This document shows, piece by piece, positions 36,930-45,751 of a DNA stretch of 64,000 bases. Under the pieces are notes generated by a model, which saw only the letters and a program-made list of their open reading frames with translations, searched no databases and was not told the DNA's origin. Made by a program: the position numbers and the translations under genes. Every line of letters starts with the position of its first letter. Position 1 is the first letter of the stretch. This DNA comes from CAZRHR01 sp964578885 (GTDB lineage: Bacteria; Bacteroidota; Bacteroidia; CAIKAF01): assembly GCA_964578885.1 (NCBI GenBank), contig CAZOEO010000008.1, forward strand, positions 62,001-126,000, written 5' to 3'.

Positions 36930-37878
36930 ATTACCTTCCGTTTTTACCCGTTGGCCTTTCTGGGCATGCCTGCTTGGAATTTCCCAATTGTTTTTGGTAT
37001 CTGCCTGGTTTCTGCAACCTGAAAAGCCGGAAGCCGTTCCCTTTTTCCCTGATGTATCAGCGCATCCGCAAAGATCCGGGAATCATTTTCAGCCTTTGGT
37101 GGTAGATTATGACTTGCCTTCTACTTTCTCCCTTTTTGGCGAATCTATTCCTTTGGATCGCCTCGATATTCAAGAACGGCTGGATCACGAAATAATCATT
37201 ACGCTTTATCGGCATTCCTCTACATTGCTTGCTTTGAAAAGAACACCTAGGGTGTTTTCCTCCATTTTACCAATTTTGAAAGAAGAAGGTTTGCCGGAAG
37301 ATTTTAAGTTTTTAGCCATTGCCGAAAGTAATTTAGGGCATGCCATTTCTCCCGCTGGTGCGGCCGGAATTTGGCAAATTATGCCTGAAACGGCCAAAGA
37401 ATTTGGGCTGGAAGTGAATGAAGGGATCGATGAACGATTTCATCTGGAAAAATCGACCCGTGTGGCATGCCGGTATTTAAAAGAGGCCAACCGCCAGCTT
37501 GGCTCCTGGATTTCTTCGGCTGCCGCCTACAACATGGGAACGCAGGGATTTAAGAAACAAACGGAAGACCAAAAAAATACAGATTTTTTTCATCTCAGAC
37601 TCAATCAGGAAACCGCCAGGTATGTTTTTCGGATTGCGGCCATCAAACTCATTTGGACCCAACCCGAAAGTTTCGGATACGGCTCGGCCTTACGCCATTC
37701 TTATGCGGAGCCAAAAGTTCGTAAAGTGCCTTTAAATCAACCGGTCAATTGGGTAGAATGGTCTATCCAGCAAGGAACCACATATTATATGTTGAGGGAG
37801 CTGAATCCTTGGATTAGAGACCGTAACTTTCGTCCGGTGGCCAATAAAACCTACGAGGTTCTTCTCCCTAAACATTGA
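36898..37878 (+). CDS. membrane-anchored lytic transglycosylase (SLT domain)
   Basis: A 326-residue murein-cleaving enzyme. A single N-terminal transmembrane segment (about residues 19-38) is followed by the SLT domain with catalytic Glu143 in AIAESNLGHAISPAGAAGIWQIMP and AAAYNMGTQGF. The C-terminal ~45 residues (TTYYMLRELNPWIRD) look like a degenerate LysM-type element. It overlaps the preceding transferase by 32 nt, so it is co-transcribed; cutting peptidoglycan may make room for export machinery. Confidence 0.88.
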   Translation: MDQPLPTQKNKLPSVFTRWPFWACLLGISQLFLVSAWFLQPEKPEAVPFFPDVSAHPQRSGNHFQPLVVDYDLPSTFSLFGESIPLDRLDIQERLDHEIIITLYRHSSTLLALKRTPRVFSSILPILKEEGLPEDFKFLAIAESNLGHAISPAGAAGIWQIMPETAKEFGLEVNEGIDERFHLEKSTRVACRYLKEANRQLGSWISSAAAYNMGTQGFKKQTEDQKNTDFFHLRLNQETARYVFRIAAIKLIWTQPESFGYGSALRHSYAEPKVRKVPLNQPVNWVEWSIQQGTTYYMLRELNPWIRDRNFRPVANKTYEVLLPKH

Positions 37879-37909
37879 AACAATTTAGACAATCCAGGGT
37901 TTTCCTAGC

Positions 37910-40753
37910 ATGATGAATAAAGCAACCACGTATATCGAAATTTTTGGGGCGCGGGAACATAATTTGCAAAATTTAGACCTCAAGTTGCCCCGTCATCAAT
38001 TGGTGGTTTTTACAGGACTGTCAGGTAGTGGAAAGTCATCTTTGGCTTTCGATACCATCTATGCGGAAGGACAACGCCGCTATATAGAATCTTTTTCTGC
38101 CTATGCCCGCCAATTTTTAGGAGGAATGGAGCGGCCGGATGTAGATCGGATTACGGGATTAAGTCCGGTGATTTCCATTGAACAGAAAACCACCAATAGA
38201 AATCCACGGTCTACGGTGGGTACCATTACCGAAATCTATGATTTTTTGCGACTGCTCTACGCACGTGCAGGAACAGCGTATTCATATGCCACGGGTGAGC
38301 CCATGGTTCGCTATACCGATGATCAGATTTTTACCACACTCATGCAAAGTTTTTCCGGTGCGGAAGTGGGTCTGTTTGCGCCTGTGGTAAAAGGAAGAAA
38401 AGGACACTACCGGGAGTTATTTGAAAAAATTGCTAAATCCGGTTTTACGCGGGTTCGCGTGGATGGCGACCTGAAAGAGATAAAGGCAGGAATGAAAGTG
38501 GATCGGTATAAGGTCCACGACATCGAAGTGCTCATCGATCGCGTAGAAGTTTCCCCGGACCAGGAAAAAAGAATTCGCAGAAGCCTGGATGATGCATTAA
38601 AAATGGGAAAAGGCACCTTACTGGCGCTGGATTTCGGCACAGGTCAAATACGCCATTTTTCTCGATTTTTAATGTGTCCCACCACAGGAATTTCTTATGA
38701 CGAGCCGGCGCCCAACTTGTTTTCGTTTAACTCTCCTTATGGTGCTTGTCCGGGTTGCAACGGTCTTGGCACCGTTCTAAAAGCCGATCGGCAAAAGATT
38801 TTTGCAGACCCCGGTCTTTCCATTAAAAAAGGCGGCATTACGCCCATCGGGCCTTATAAAGAGAATTGGTTCTTTAAGCAGATGGAAACCTTGAGTCAGA
38901 TTTTTGACTTTACCTTGCAAACGCCCATTCAAGATATTGATGAAGAGGCGATAGCTGTGCTTTTGCACGGAACCACTGAACCCATTCGTTTTAAAAATCC
39001 CAAAACGGGCGTTTCTGCTACTTTTTCATTTGAAGGTCTGGCCAACTTTATTCAGCAACAAACCGAGGAAGATCAGAGCAAACAAACGCAGAAATGGGCG
39101 CAGTCCTTTATGGAACAAATGCCATGTCCGGATTGCTCCGGAACGCGTTTGAAAAAGGAAGCGCTGTATTTTAAAGTGGGGGATAAAAACATTGCGGAGC
39201 TTTCTGCCATGGATATCCCAACCTTGTTTGGTTATCTGGATGGGATAGAAGATCGCATGAGCCGTTCCGGCCAGGCCGTAGCGCGTGAAGTATTGAAGGA
39301 AGTTCGGAAAAGATTGGGCTTTTTGCTGGATGTAGGATTAGATTATCTTCAACTGGATCGCCCCACCAGATCGCTGAGTGGGGGAGAAGCGCAGCGGATT
39401 CGTCTGGCGACTCAAATTGGCTCCCAGTTGGTGGGTGTGCTGTATATTTTAGATGAACCTTCCATTGGATTACATCAGCGGGATAATGTCAAATTAATTG
39501 AAGCCCTCAAGAAATTGAGAGATGGTGGCAATTCTGTGATTGTGGTAGAACATGACAGGGACATGATGCTGGCTTCAGATTATATTGTGGATATGGGACC
39601 TGGCGCCGGTCGTCTGGGTGGACAGGTGGTAGGGCAGGGGACGCCGGAACAATTTCTGCAAGGAGATTCACCCACAGCCGCTTATTTATCGGGAAAAATG
39701 TCCATTCCAATGCCGTTGAAAAGGCAAAAGGGCAGTGGGCAGGTGCTGGAATTGAAAGGTTGTACCGGACATAACTTAAAGAATGTATCGGTGAAATTCC
39801 CGCTTGGAACTTTTATCTGTGTCACCGGCGTATCCGGCAGCGGAAAGTCATCTTTGATTAATGAAACCTTGTATCCCATCCTGGCGCGTGAATTACACCA
39901 GGCCGAGTTGGTGCCCTTGCCTTACAAGCAAATCAAGGGAGTGAACCATTTGGATAAAGTGATTCGGATGGATCAAAGTCCGATTGGTCGGACGCCCCGT
40001 TCCAATCCAGCCACTTATACCGGTGTTTTCACCGAAATCCGTGCATTATTTGCCCAACTTCCTGAAGCCAAAATACGAGGTTATCAACCGGGAAGATTTA
40101 GTTTCAATGTAAAAGGAGGCAGATGTGAAACCTGTGGTGGAGCAGGATTGCGTGTGATTGAAATGAATTTTTTGCCCGATGTAGAGGTCCCCTGTGAAGC
40201 ATGTAATGGAAAACGATATAACAGGGAAACCTTGGAAGTTCGTTATAAAGGCCATTCTATTTCAGATGTGTTGCAAATGAGCATACGGGAGGCGGTTGAA
40301 TTTTTCGATCACGTTCCTCAAATTGTCCGAAAAATTAAAGTATTAGAGGAAATAGGTTTAGGGTATCTTACATTGGGTCAAAGCAGCACTACATTAAGTG
40401 GAGGAGAAGCCCAACGGGTGAAACTGGCCTCAGAATTGAACCGCCCGGATACGGGTAATACCCTGTATTTATTGGATGAGCCGACCACCGGACTGCATTT
40501 CGATGACGTACGTGTGTTGCTGGATGTTTTAAATAAATTGGTGGCGAAAGGAAATACAGTGCTCGTAATTGAGCATAATATGGACGTAATTAAGTGTGCA
40601 GATTACATCATAGATGTTGGACCAGAGGGTGGAAATGCCGGAGGAAACATTATTTTTGAGGGATTACCGGAAAAGTTAGCTTTACGTAAGGACAACCATA
40701 CCGGAATCCATTTGTCCAGGGAACTGGATTGGATGAAAACCAAAATGAATTAA
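37910..40753 (+). CDS. uvrA: excinuclease ABC subunit UvrA
   Basis: A 947-residue damage-sensing ATPase of nucleotide excision repair. Two ABC modules: Walker A GLSGSGKSSLAFDT (about residues 33-46) and GVSGSGKSSLINET; signatures LSGGEAQRIRLA and LSGGEAQRVKLA; Walker B LYILDEPSIGLH and LYLLDEPTTGLH. Zinc modules CPGCNG/CPDCSG and CETCGG/CEACNG are intact. ATG 37910 is followed directly by a second ATG, so either may be used. Length is normal. Confidence 0.97.
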   Translation: MMNKATTYIEIFGAREHNLQNLDLKLPRHQLVVFTGLSGSGKSSLAFDTIYAEGQRRYIESFSAYARQFLGGMERPDVDRITGLSPVISIEQKTTNRNPRSTVGTITEIYDFLRLLYARAGTAYSYATGEPMVRYTDDQIFTTLMQSFSGAEVGLFAPVVKGRKGHYRELFEKIAKSGFTRVRVDGDLKEIKAGMKVDRYKVHDIEVLIDRVEVSPDQEKRIRRSLDDALKMGKGTLLALDFGTGQIRHFSRFLMCPTTGISYDEPAPNLFSFNSPYGACPGCNGLGTVLKADRQKIFADPGLSIKKGGITPIGPYKENWFFKQMETLSQIFDFTLQTPIQDIDEEAIAVLLHGTTEPIRFKNPKTGVSATFSFEGLANFIQQQTEEDQSKQTQKWAQSFMEQMPCPDCSGTRLKKEALYFKVGDKNIAELSAMDIPTLFGYLDGIEDRMSRSGQAVAREVLKEVRKRLGFLLDVGLDYLQLDRPTRSLSGGEAQRIRLATQIGSQLVGVLYILDEPSIGLHQRDNVKLIEALKKLRDGGNSVIVVEHDRDMMLASDYIVDMGPGAGRLGGQVVGQGTPEQFLQGDSPTAAYLSGKMSIPMPLKRQKGSGQVLELKGCTGHNLKNVSVKFPLGTFICVTGVSGSGKSSLINETLYPILARELHQAELVPLPYKQIKGVNHLDKVIRMDQSPIGRTPRSNPATYTGVFTEIRALFAQLPEAKIRGYQPGRFSFNVKGGRCETCGGAGLRVIEMNFLPDVEVPCEACNGKRYNRETLEVRYKGHSISDVLQMSIREAVEFFDHVPQIVRKIKVLEEIGLGYLTLGQSSTTLSGGEAQRVKLASELNRPDTGNTLYLLDEPTTGLHFDDVRVLLDVLNKLVAKGNTVLVIEHNMDVIKCADYIIDVGPEGGNAGGNIIFEGLPEKLALRKDNHTGIHLSRELDWMKTKMN

Positions 40754-40768
40754 TACCTTTAAATAGAC

Positions 40769-41500
40769 ATGCAAGACATGGAAAACTACGCGCGCTCCGG
40801 CGAGGAAAAAATTAAGGAGGCGTTTAAAGAAAAAGACTGGACCGAAATTCGCACCAACGACTCATGGGCGTTGTTTAAAATCATGGGCGAATTTGTAGAG
40901 GGATTTGAGAAAATGTCGAAAATTGGACCTTGTGTATCTATTTTCGGTTCGGCCCGTACCAAACCGGATAATCCGTATTATGCGCTGGCGACGGACATTG
41001 CATTACGTCTTACGCAACAGGGTTTTGGAATTATTACCGGAGGCGGTCCCGGCATTATGGAAGCCGGAAACAAAGGAGCCAAAGAAGGAAAAGGAAAATC
41101 GGTAGGATTGAATATTGAACTTCCTTTCGAACAAGAGCCCAATCCATTTATCGATCCAGACAAAAACCTGAATTTCGATTACTTCTTCGTTAGAAAGGTG
41201 ATGTTCGTAAAATACAGTCAAGGATTTATTGTTTTGCCCGGAGGTTTCGGAACCTTAGACGAATTGTTTGAATCCTTGACCTTGATTCAGACCTTCAAAA
41301 TTGGAAAATTCCCCATTGTACTGGTAGGTCGCAGTTACTGGCAAGGTTTGTTGGATTGGATGAAAGTAGCCGTGTTAGACATGGAAAAAAACATCAATCC
41401 ACAGGATCTTGAACTTTTTAAAATTGCAGATACGGCCGAAGAAGCAGTAAAAATTATTGTGGATTTTTACTCTCGCTACACTTTGAAGCCCAACTTTTAA
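40769..41500 (+). CDS. LOG family (lysine-decarboxylase-like) protein
   Basis: A 243-residue Rossmann-fold protein of the TIGR00730/LOG group. Diagnostic motifs are GGGPGIMEAGNKGA and PGGFGTLDELFE (PGGxGTxxE). Family members hydrolyse nucleoside 5'-monophosphates, releasing the base (cytokinin-activating activity in plants); the bacterial role is often nucleotide salvage. The N-terminal 60 residues (ARSGEEKIKEAFKEKDW) are an extra helical region. ATG 40769 or 40778. A TACCTTTA box at 40754-40761 could be its promoter. Confidence 0.88.
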   Translation: MQDMENYARSGEEKIKEAFKEKDWTEIRTNDSWALFKIMGEFVEGFEKMSKIGPCVSIFGSARTKPDNPYYALATDIALRLTQQGFGIITGGGPGIMEAGNKGAKEGKGKSVGLNIELPFEQEPNPFIDPDKNLNFDYFFVRKVMFVKYSQGFIVLPGGFGTLDELFESLTLIQTFKIGKFPIVLVGRSYWQGLLDWMKVAVLDMEKNINPQDLELFKIADTAEEAVKIIVDFYSRYTLKPNF

Positions 41501-41505
41501 TCTTT

Positions 41506-41527
41506 GGGGGCTTGACAACCCCCTTTT
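41506..41527 (+). terminator. terminator after the LOG gene, nested with the radC promoter
   Basis: GGGGG (41506-41510) pairs with CCCCC (41519-41523) around CTTGACAA, followed by TTTT. It begins 5 nt after the LOG stop. The loop contains the TTG (41512-41514) that serves as the radC -33 element. Confidence 0.65.
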
Positions 41528-41543
41528 CCATATTGTATCTTTC
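41512..41543 (+). promoter_or_regulatory. radC promoter
   Basis: TTG 41512-41514 and TATCTTTC 41536-41543 (variant of TAnnTTTG) are spaced by 21 nt. ATG 41548 follows after 4 nt, predicting a leaderless mRNA and fixing the start codon. Confidence 0.55.
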
Positions 41544-41547
41544 CCGA

Positions 41548-42261
41548 ATGAAAACGAATCCACGTTTGCCTTCGGGAAAGTTTGTTTCTATACGTGATTG
41601 GGCCGAAGCCGACCGGCCGAGAGAGCGCTGGCAGGCTCATGGTAAGAAGCAACTTTCAGATGCAGAATTACTGGCCATTTTAATCGGTTCCGGTTTCAAA
41701 GGAACCTCCGCGCTTGGTTTGGCACAACAAATACTGGCCCATTTTCAGCAGGATCTGCAAGTCCTGGGGCAAGCCGATTTATCATCACTTTCTCAGATTA
41801 AAGGGGTGGGACCAGCCAAAGCCATTCAAATTGCGGCTGCTTTTGAGTTGGGCGCCAGACGATTTACGCAACCCTCCGCCCCAAAATCTATCATCCAATC
41901 CAGTGCCGATGTGGCTCAGCATCTTAAATGGCGCTTGTGGGATTTGCCCCATGAAGAATTTTGGATTATGTTGCTTAACCGCGCCAATGCAGTGCTGGCA
42001 AGTCTTTGCATCAGTCGGGGAGGATTAACCGGAACTTTGGCCGATACCAGGATGATTTTTCGGTCGGCCATGGAATATCGGGCCACCGCCATCGTGTTGG
42101 CGCATAACCATCCAAGTGGCGCATTGATTCCCAGCGATGCAGATAAAAAGCTAACTAAAAAATTATGGGAAGCCGGAAAAATTTTGGACATCGAAGTGGT
42201 AGATCATCTCATTTTTGGAGGAAACCATTACTTTAGTTTTTGTGATGAAGGATTGCTTTAA
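41548..42261 (+). CDS. radC: RadC family JAB-domain protein (UPF0758)
   Basis: A 237-residue protein with an N-terminal helix-hairpin-helix region (SDAELLAILIGSG, LSQIKGVGPAKAIQI) and a C-terminal JAMM/MPN domain (EFWIMLLNRAN; metal motif HNHPSGALIPSDAD). Once linked to DNA repair, its true role is unsettled; the JAMM motif suggests a metallopeptidase-like or DNA-associated function. ATG 41548 is preferred over 41512, which lies in the terminator. Confidence 0.92.
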   Translation: MKTNPRLPSGKFVSIRDWAEADRPRERWQAHGKKQLSDAELLAILIGSGFKGTSALGLAQQILAHFQQDLQVLGQADLSSLSQIKGVGPAKAIQIAAAFELGARRFTQPSAPKSIIQSSADVAQHLKWRLWDLPHEEFWIMLLNRANAVLASLCISRGGLTGTLADTRMIFRSAMEYRATAIVLAHNHPSGALIPSDADKKLTKKLWEAGKILDIEVVDHLIFGGNHYFSFCDEGLL

Positions 42262-42383
42262 CACCGAATTCATTTTTTTTAGATTCCATTTTCCTTGATG
42301 TAAAATTAATCCTGATCAGGTTTTATCTTTGATGCAGGACGCGAATTCATTCTGTTCGGAAACTCCATTCCCGTAAGGAATCA

Positions 42384-42416
42384 TTGGACTGTTTTTGATA
42401 AAAAGCCCTACCTTTC
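42384..42416 (+). promoter_or_regulatory. bshB1 promoter
   Basis: TTG 42384-42386 and TACCTTTC 42409-42416 with 22-nt spacing. ATG 42422 follows after 5 nt, predicting a leaderless mRNA. Confidence 0.55.
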
Positions 42417-42421
42417 GGCCC

Positions 42422-43153
42422 ATGACAACAAATGCAGTGAAAATTCATCTTTTGGCTTTTGGCGCTCATCCGGACGATGTGGAATTGAGTGCGGGTGGCA
42501 CCATGGCCATTCATGCCGATCAGGGCATGAAGACCGGGATCATTGATCTGACGAGAGGGGAGTTGGGAACTCGCGGAACGCCGGAAATAAGAAAGGCAGA
42601 AGCCGATGCGGCTGCAAAGATTTTGGGCTTAACCATTCGCGAAAACCTGGGATTCAAAGATGGTTTTATGGCGATAGACGAACCACATCTGCTGCCCATC
42701 ATTCAAAAAATTCGTCATTATAAACCAGATATTGTACTGGCCAATGCGGTGGAAGATCGGCATCCGGATCATGGAATCGGAGCCGCGTTGGTGAGCAGAG
42801 CCGCCTTTTTAGCCGGTTTATCTAAAATTACCACCTTTCATGAGGGGCAAATGCAGGAAGCATGGCGTCCCGGACTTTTGTTGCATTACATTCAGTTTCA
42901 CATGCTTCATCCCAATATTTTAGTGGATATTTCTGAGGGAATGGAGCGTAAAATGAAGGCCATTCAGGCCTATGGGTCTCAATTTTACCAACCCGGAAGC
43001 ACGGAACCCATCACGCCAATAGCCACCAAGGAATTCATGGAATCTCTCCATGGTCGTGCAGCAGATCTTGGTAAAACCATGGGAGTGCCCTATGCTGAAG
43101 GGTTTACCAGTGCAAAAACTTTGGGTGTAAAGTCGCTTTCCCAGCTTTTTTAG
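42422..43153 (+). CDS. bshB1: bacillithiol biosynthesis deacetylase BshB1
   Basis: A 243-residue LmbE/PIG-L-fold zinc enzyme that deacetylates GlcNAc-malate in bacillithiol synthesis. Zinc motif AHPDD at residues 15-19 (His16, Asp18, Asp19); also TRGELGTRG and EDRHPDHG. Bacteroidota commonly make bacillithiol; BshA and BshC are not in the window. The frame opens at TTG 42395, but that lies upstream of the promoter box, so ATG 42422 is used. Confidence 0.92.
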   Translation: MTTNAVKIHLLAFGAHPDDVELSAGGTMAIHADQGMKTGIIDLTRGELGTRGTPEIRKAEADAAAKILGLTIRENLGFKDGFMAIDEPHLLPIIQKIRHYKPDIVLANAVEDRHPDHGIGAALVSRAAFLAGLSKITTFHEGQMQEAWRPGLLLHYIQFHMLHPNILVDISEGMERKMKAIQAYGSQFYQPGSTEPITPIATKEFMESLHGRAADLGKTMGVPYAEGFTSAKTLGVKSLSQLF

Positions 43154-43158
43154 CACGC

Positions 43159-43182
43159 CAGGGCTTTACAACTAAAGCCCTG
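43159..43182. terminator. perfect hairpin between convergent bshB1 and tubby-like genes
   Basis: CAGGGCTTTA and TAAAGCCCTG form a 10-bp stem with tetraloop CAAC. There is no T-run on either side. Its place between convergent stops suggests a bidirectional terminator or mRNA-end stabiliser. Confidence 0.6.
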
Positions 43183-43196
43183 ACGCACTTCATCTA

Positions 43197-43799
43197 TTAT
43201 CCTCTGCGGCGCTCCAAAAGCAGCATGCGCATACATGCGACCAGCAAGAGACCTTCTTCCTCAGGAAGAAGGTGTGGGGACGATTTTGTGAGTGAGAATT
43301 TGCGGCCGAAAAACGAAGGTTTCTTTTTTACCAAGGCCACCTCTTCGTCATTCACCACCCGCAAAACCCGGTAGGCAGGATGCAGTAAATAAGCAGATAA
43401 AATGCCAAGGAGAGGTAATTCGCCCAATAACGCATCCCACACTTTGACCCAAGGGTTTTTTTCCCGAATGGTGTATACATGTAAGTTGCCCACCCAAACC
43501 TCGTAATGGGCTTTGAAAATAGAAGCCATTCCTTTACGGAAAATACGCCCTAATTCTTGCCCCTTGGCATCATAAATCATGAAATTGAAGTTGATGCCAA
43601 TGACCTTGTCTGCTTTAATGACGTAAAGCAATTCAGTTTTCGAGGTGTCTTTGAAAATTTCAACCTCGCTTTTGAGTTTCATGATTTTCTGGCGCACGTA
43701 TGCCACCATATGTCCGTTGGCATCTTTTGCGGTAAAATCGTTGGCCAGGGTTCCGATGCGGAATTTCAGTTCAAGAGGGTAGGCGAATTGCTCTGTCAT
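43197..43799 (-). CDS. tubby C-terminal/LURP-one-like domain protein
   Basis: A 200-residue protein whose first ~165 residues form repeated beta-hairpins with a central hydrophobic helix (ELPLLGILSAYLLH), resembling the LURP-one/scramblase-like tubby C-terminal fold (motifs YVRQKIMKLKSEVEIF, KVIGINFNFMIYDAKGQELG). Members bind membranes or lipids; the bacterial role is unknown. It is the last of a minus-strand trio after thiolase and NlpC/P60, separated by 9 nt. Fold assignment is by pattern only. Confidence 0.62.
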   Translation of the reverse strand: MTEQFAYPLELKFRIGTLANDFTAKDANGHMVAYVRQKIMKLKSEVEIFKDTSKTELLYVIKADKVIGINFNFMIYDAKGQELGRIFRKGMASIFKAHYEVWVGNLHVYTIREKNPWVKVWDALLGELPLLGILSAYLLHPAYRVLRVVNDEEVALVKKKPSFFGRKFSLTKSSPHLLPEEEGLLLVACMRMLLLERRRG

Positions 43800-43808
43800 A
43801 AGGTCTGT

Positions 43809-44519
43809 TTAAATGAGTGAATCTTCTGTAAAGGACGAAATCCTTTTAATAAGTCTAAGCTGATGGGTATGGCGATTTAATTCGGTATTAAAAATTCCCT
43901 GGTGATCGATTCGATCTTCACGAACCCACCCATGGGCGTGCCAAATGGTTCCTTTTCCTGTGATAAGTCCTACATGGGTAATGGGACCGTCTTCTTCTCC
44001 AAAAAAGGCTAAATCGCCGGGTTTTGATTCTTCCAGAAATCCTACATCTTCTCCTTGAAGCGCTTGTTGCCATGCGTCGCGAGGAATAGAGTAGCCGGCA
44101 GCCCGATACAGCAATTGGGTAAGTCCAGAGCAATCAATGCCCATGGGCGTGCGTCCACCCCATAAGTAGGGGACGTGTTTCCAAAGTTGGGCCACTTCAG
44201 GTAAATTCGCAACCATCACAATTCGTGTGCTTTCCTGGATGAAAGCGCCAAAAGTCACCCAACCGGTTGGTTCTGAAAAGGTAAATAACCCCTCATGAAA
44301 TGAATGTGAGGAGGGCTGAAATTGGTCGATAGGCTGAATGGCATTTTTCCGGATCCAGCATAAATAATCATCATGGGTCGTCATGACCTGAACCCAGTCG
44401 CCTTCATGGGCCACCACAGTGAATTCTTCTCCATATAGAAGCTGATTCACCATTTCGGTTCTGTGATCTGGTTCGACCCGTCCAGGAACAGCTGCCAGGA
44501 AAATCCGGCCTTTTTCCAT
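43809..44519 (-). CDS. NlpC/P60 family peptidoglycan hydrolase with SH3 domain
   Basis: A 236-residue cysteine peptidase. An N-terminal bacterial SH3-like region (about residues 10-62; LYGEEFTVVAHEGDWVQV) and a second SH3-like segment (about 78-105) precede the NlpC/P60 domain. Its catalytic residues are Cys130 in GIDCSGLTQ, His182 in ITHVGLI and His194/196 in WHAHG. Homologues such as YkfC cleave gamma-D-Glu-diaminoacid bonds in muropeptides. No signal peptide is visible, which favours cytosolic recycling of imported peptides. The start is 2 nt after the thiolase stop. Confidence 0.88.
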   Translation of the reverse strand: MEKGRIFLAAVPGRVEPDHRTEMVNQLLYGEEFTVVAHEGDWVQVMTTHDDYLCWIRKNAIQPIDQFQPSSHSFHEGLFTFSEPTGWVTFGAFIQESTRIVMVANLPEVAQLWKHVPYLWGGRTPMGIDCSGLTQLLYRAAGYSIPRDAWQQALQGEDVGFLEESKPGDLAFFGEEDGPITHVGLITGKGTIWHAHGWVREDRIDHQGIFNTELNRHTHQLRLIKRISSFTEDSLI

Positions 44520-44521
44520 GA

Positions 44522-45700
44522 TTATATTTTTTCAATCACGATGGCCGAAGCTCCACCGCCGCCATTGCACAAGGAAGCTACGCCATAAGTTTTTCCTTCC
44601 TGATGCAGGGCATGAAGTAGGGTCGCGGTAATCCGGGATCCGGAAGACCCAAGAGGGTGTCCGATGGAAACCGCACCTCCATAAATATTGACCTGGGCAG
44701 GGTCTAAACCTAATTTTAGGTTGTTGGCCAGAGCCACTACGCTAAATGCTTCATTTAGTTCATATAAATCAACCTGGCTTTGAGAAATTCCAGCTCTTTG
44801 AATCGCCAAGGGAACCGCTTCGGAAGGGGCAATGGTAAACCATTCTGGTGCAACGGCTGCATCTGCATATCCGGCCACACGCGCCAGCGGGGTTAATTGA
44901 TATTTTTTCAATGCTTCTTCCGACACTAAAATCAATGCGGAGGCACCGTCGTTCAAGGTGGAGGCATTGGCAGCGGTGATGGTACCATTCTTATCGAAAA
45001 CTGGTCTCAGGGAAGGGATTTTTTCGAAGTTGACATTTTTATATTCTTCATCTTCCGCAAATGCAATGGGGTCGCCTTTTTTAGACGGAATGCTTACACT
45101 CACGATTTCCGCGTTGAATTTTCCCGCTTTCCAGGCTTTGGCCGCTTTTTCGTACGAACCGATGGCGTAAGCATCTTGCTGTTCACGCGTAAAGCCCATT
45201 TCCCGTGCACATAATTCTCCGGCATTGCCCATGTGAAAATCGTTATACACGTCCCAAAGACCATCTTTCAAAAGGCCATCCACCATTTGTCCATGTCCTA
45301 ATTTTTGGCCAAATCTAGCTTGAGGGAGGTAATATGGAACATTTGACATGGATTCCATTCCGCCGGCAATCACTACATCGTTTTGACCCAATTGAATGCT
45401 TTGCGCGGCCAGCATGATGGCTTTCATACCGGAAGCACATACTTTATTGACTGTGGTACAAGGAACCGAGTGGGGCAATCCGGCACCCAGCGCCGCCTGA
45501 CGGGCAGGAGCTTGTCCCAAACCAGCAGAAATAACGTTGCCCATAAACACTTCCTGAACGGCAGAAGGAGCTAGTCCAGCACGTTCCAATGCACCTTTGA
45601 TGGCAATGCTTCCCAAAGATGTGGCGGAAAATCCGGCGAGTGTTCCTCCGAAACTACCCATCGGAGTACGTACGGCGGCAACGATATAAGCTGTTTTCAT
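44522..45700 (-). CDS. acetyl-CoA C-acyltransferase (thiolase)
   Basis: A 392-residue thiolase for acetyl-CoA condensation or beta-ketothiolysis. The nucleophile Cys88 lies in VNKVCASGMKA; NEAFSVVAL, SIGHPLGSSG and CNGGGGAS form the rest of the active site. Degradative versus biosynthetic use cannot be decided. Two in-frame starts exist (45706 and 45700); ATG 45700 gives the conserved MKTAYIV start. It heads a three-gene minus-strand operon. Confidence 0.93.
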   Translation of the reverse strand: MKTAYIVAAVRTPMGSFGGTLAGFSATSLGSIAIKGALERAGLAPSAVQEVFMGNVISAGLGQAPARQAALGAGLPHSVPCTTVNKVCASGMKAIMLAAQSIQLGQNDVVIAGGMESMSNVPYYLPQARFGQKLGHGQMVDGLLKDGLWDVYNDFHMGNAGELCAREMGFTREQQDAYAIGSYEKAAKAWKAGKFNAEIVSVSIPSKKGDPIAFAEDEEYKNVNFEKIPSLRPVFDKNGTITAANASTLNDGASALILVSEEALKKYQLTPLARVAGYADAAVAPEWFTIAPSEAVPLAIQRAGISQSQVDLYELNEAFSVVALANNLKLGLDPAQVNIYGGAVSIGHPLGSSGSRITATLLHALHQEGKTYGVASLCNGGGGASAIVIEKI

Positions 45701-45721
45701 AATCAATTTTTTAAATGCCCA

Positions 45722-45729
45722 CGAATTTA
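45722..45729 (-). promoter_or_regulatory. thiolase operon -7 promoter element
   Basis: Minus-strand TAAATTCG, 21 nt before ATG 45700, resembles the local -7 box. Confidence 0.4.
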
Positions 45730-45751
45730 ACCAATTTCGCCAATGGAAGGG

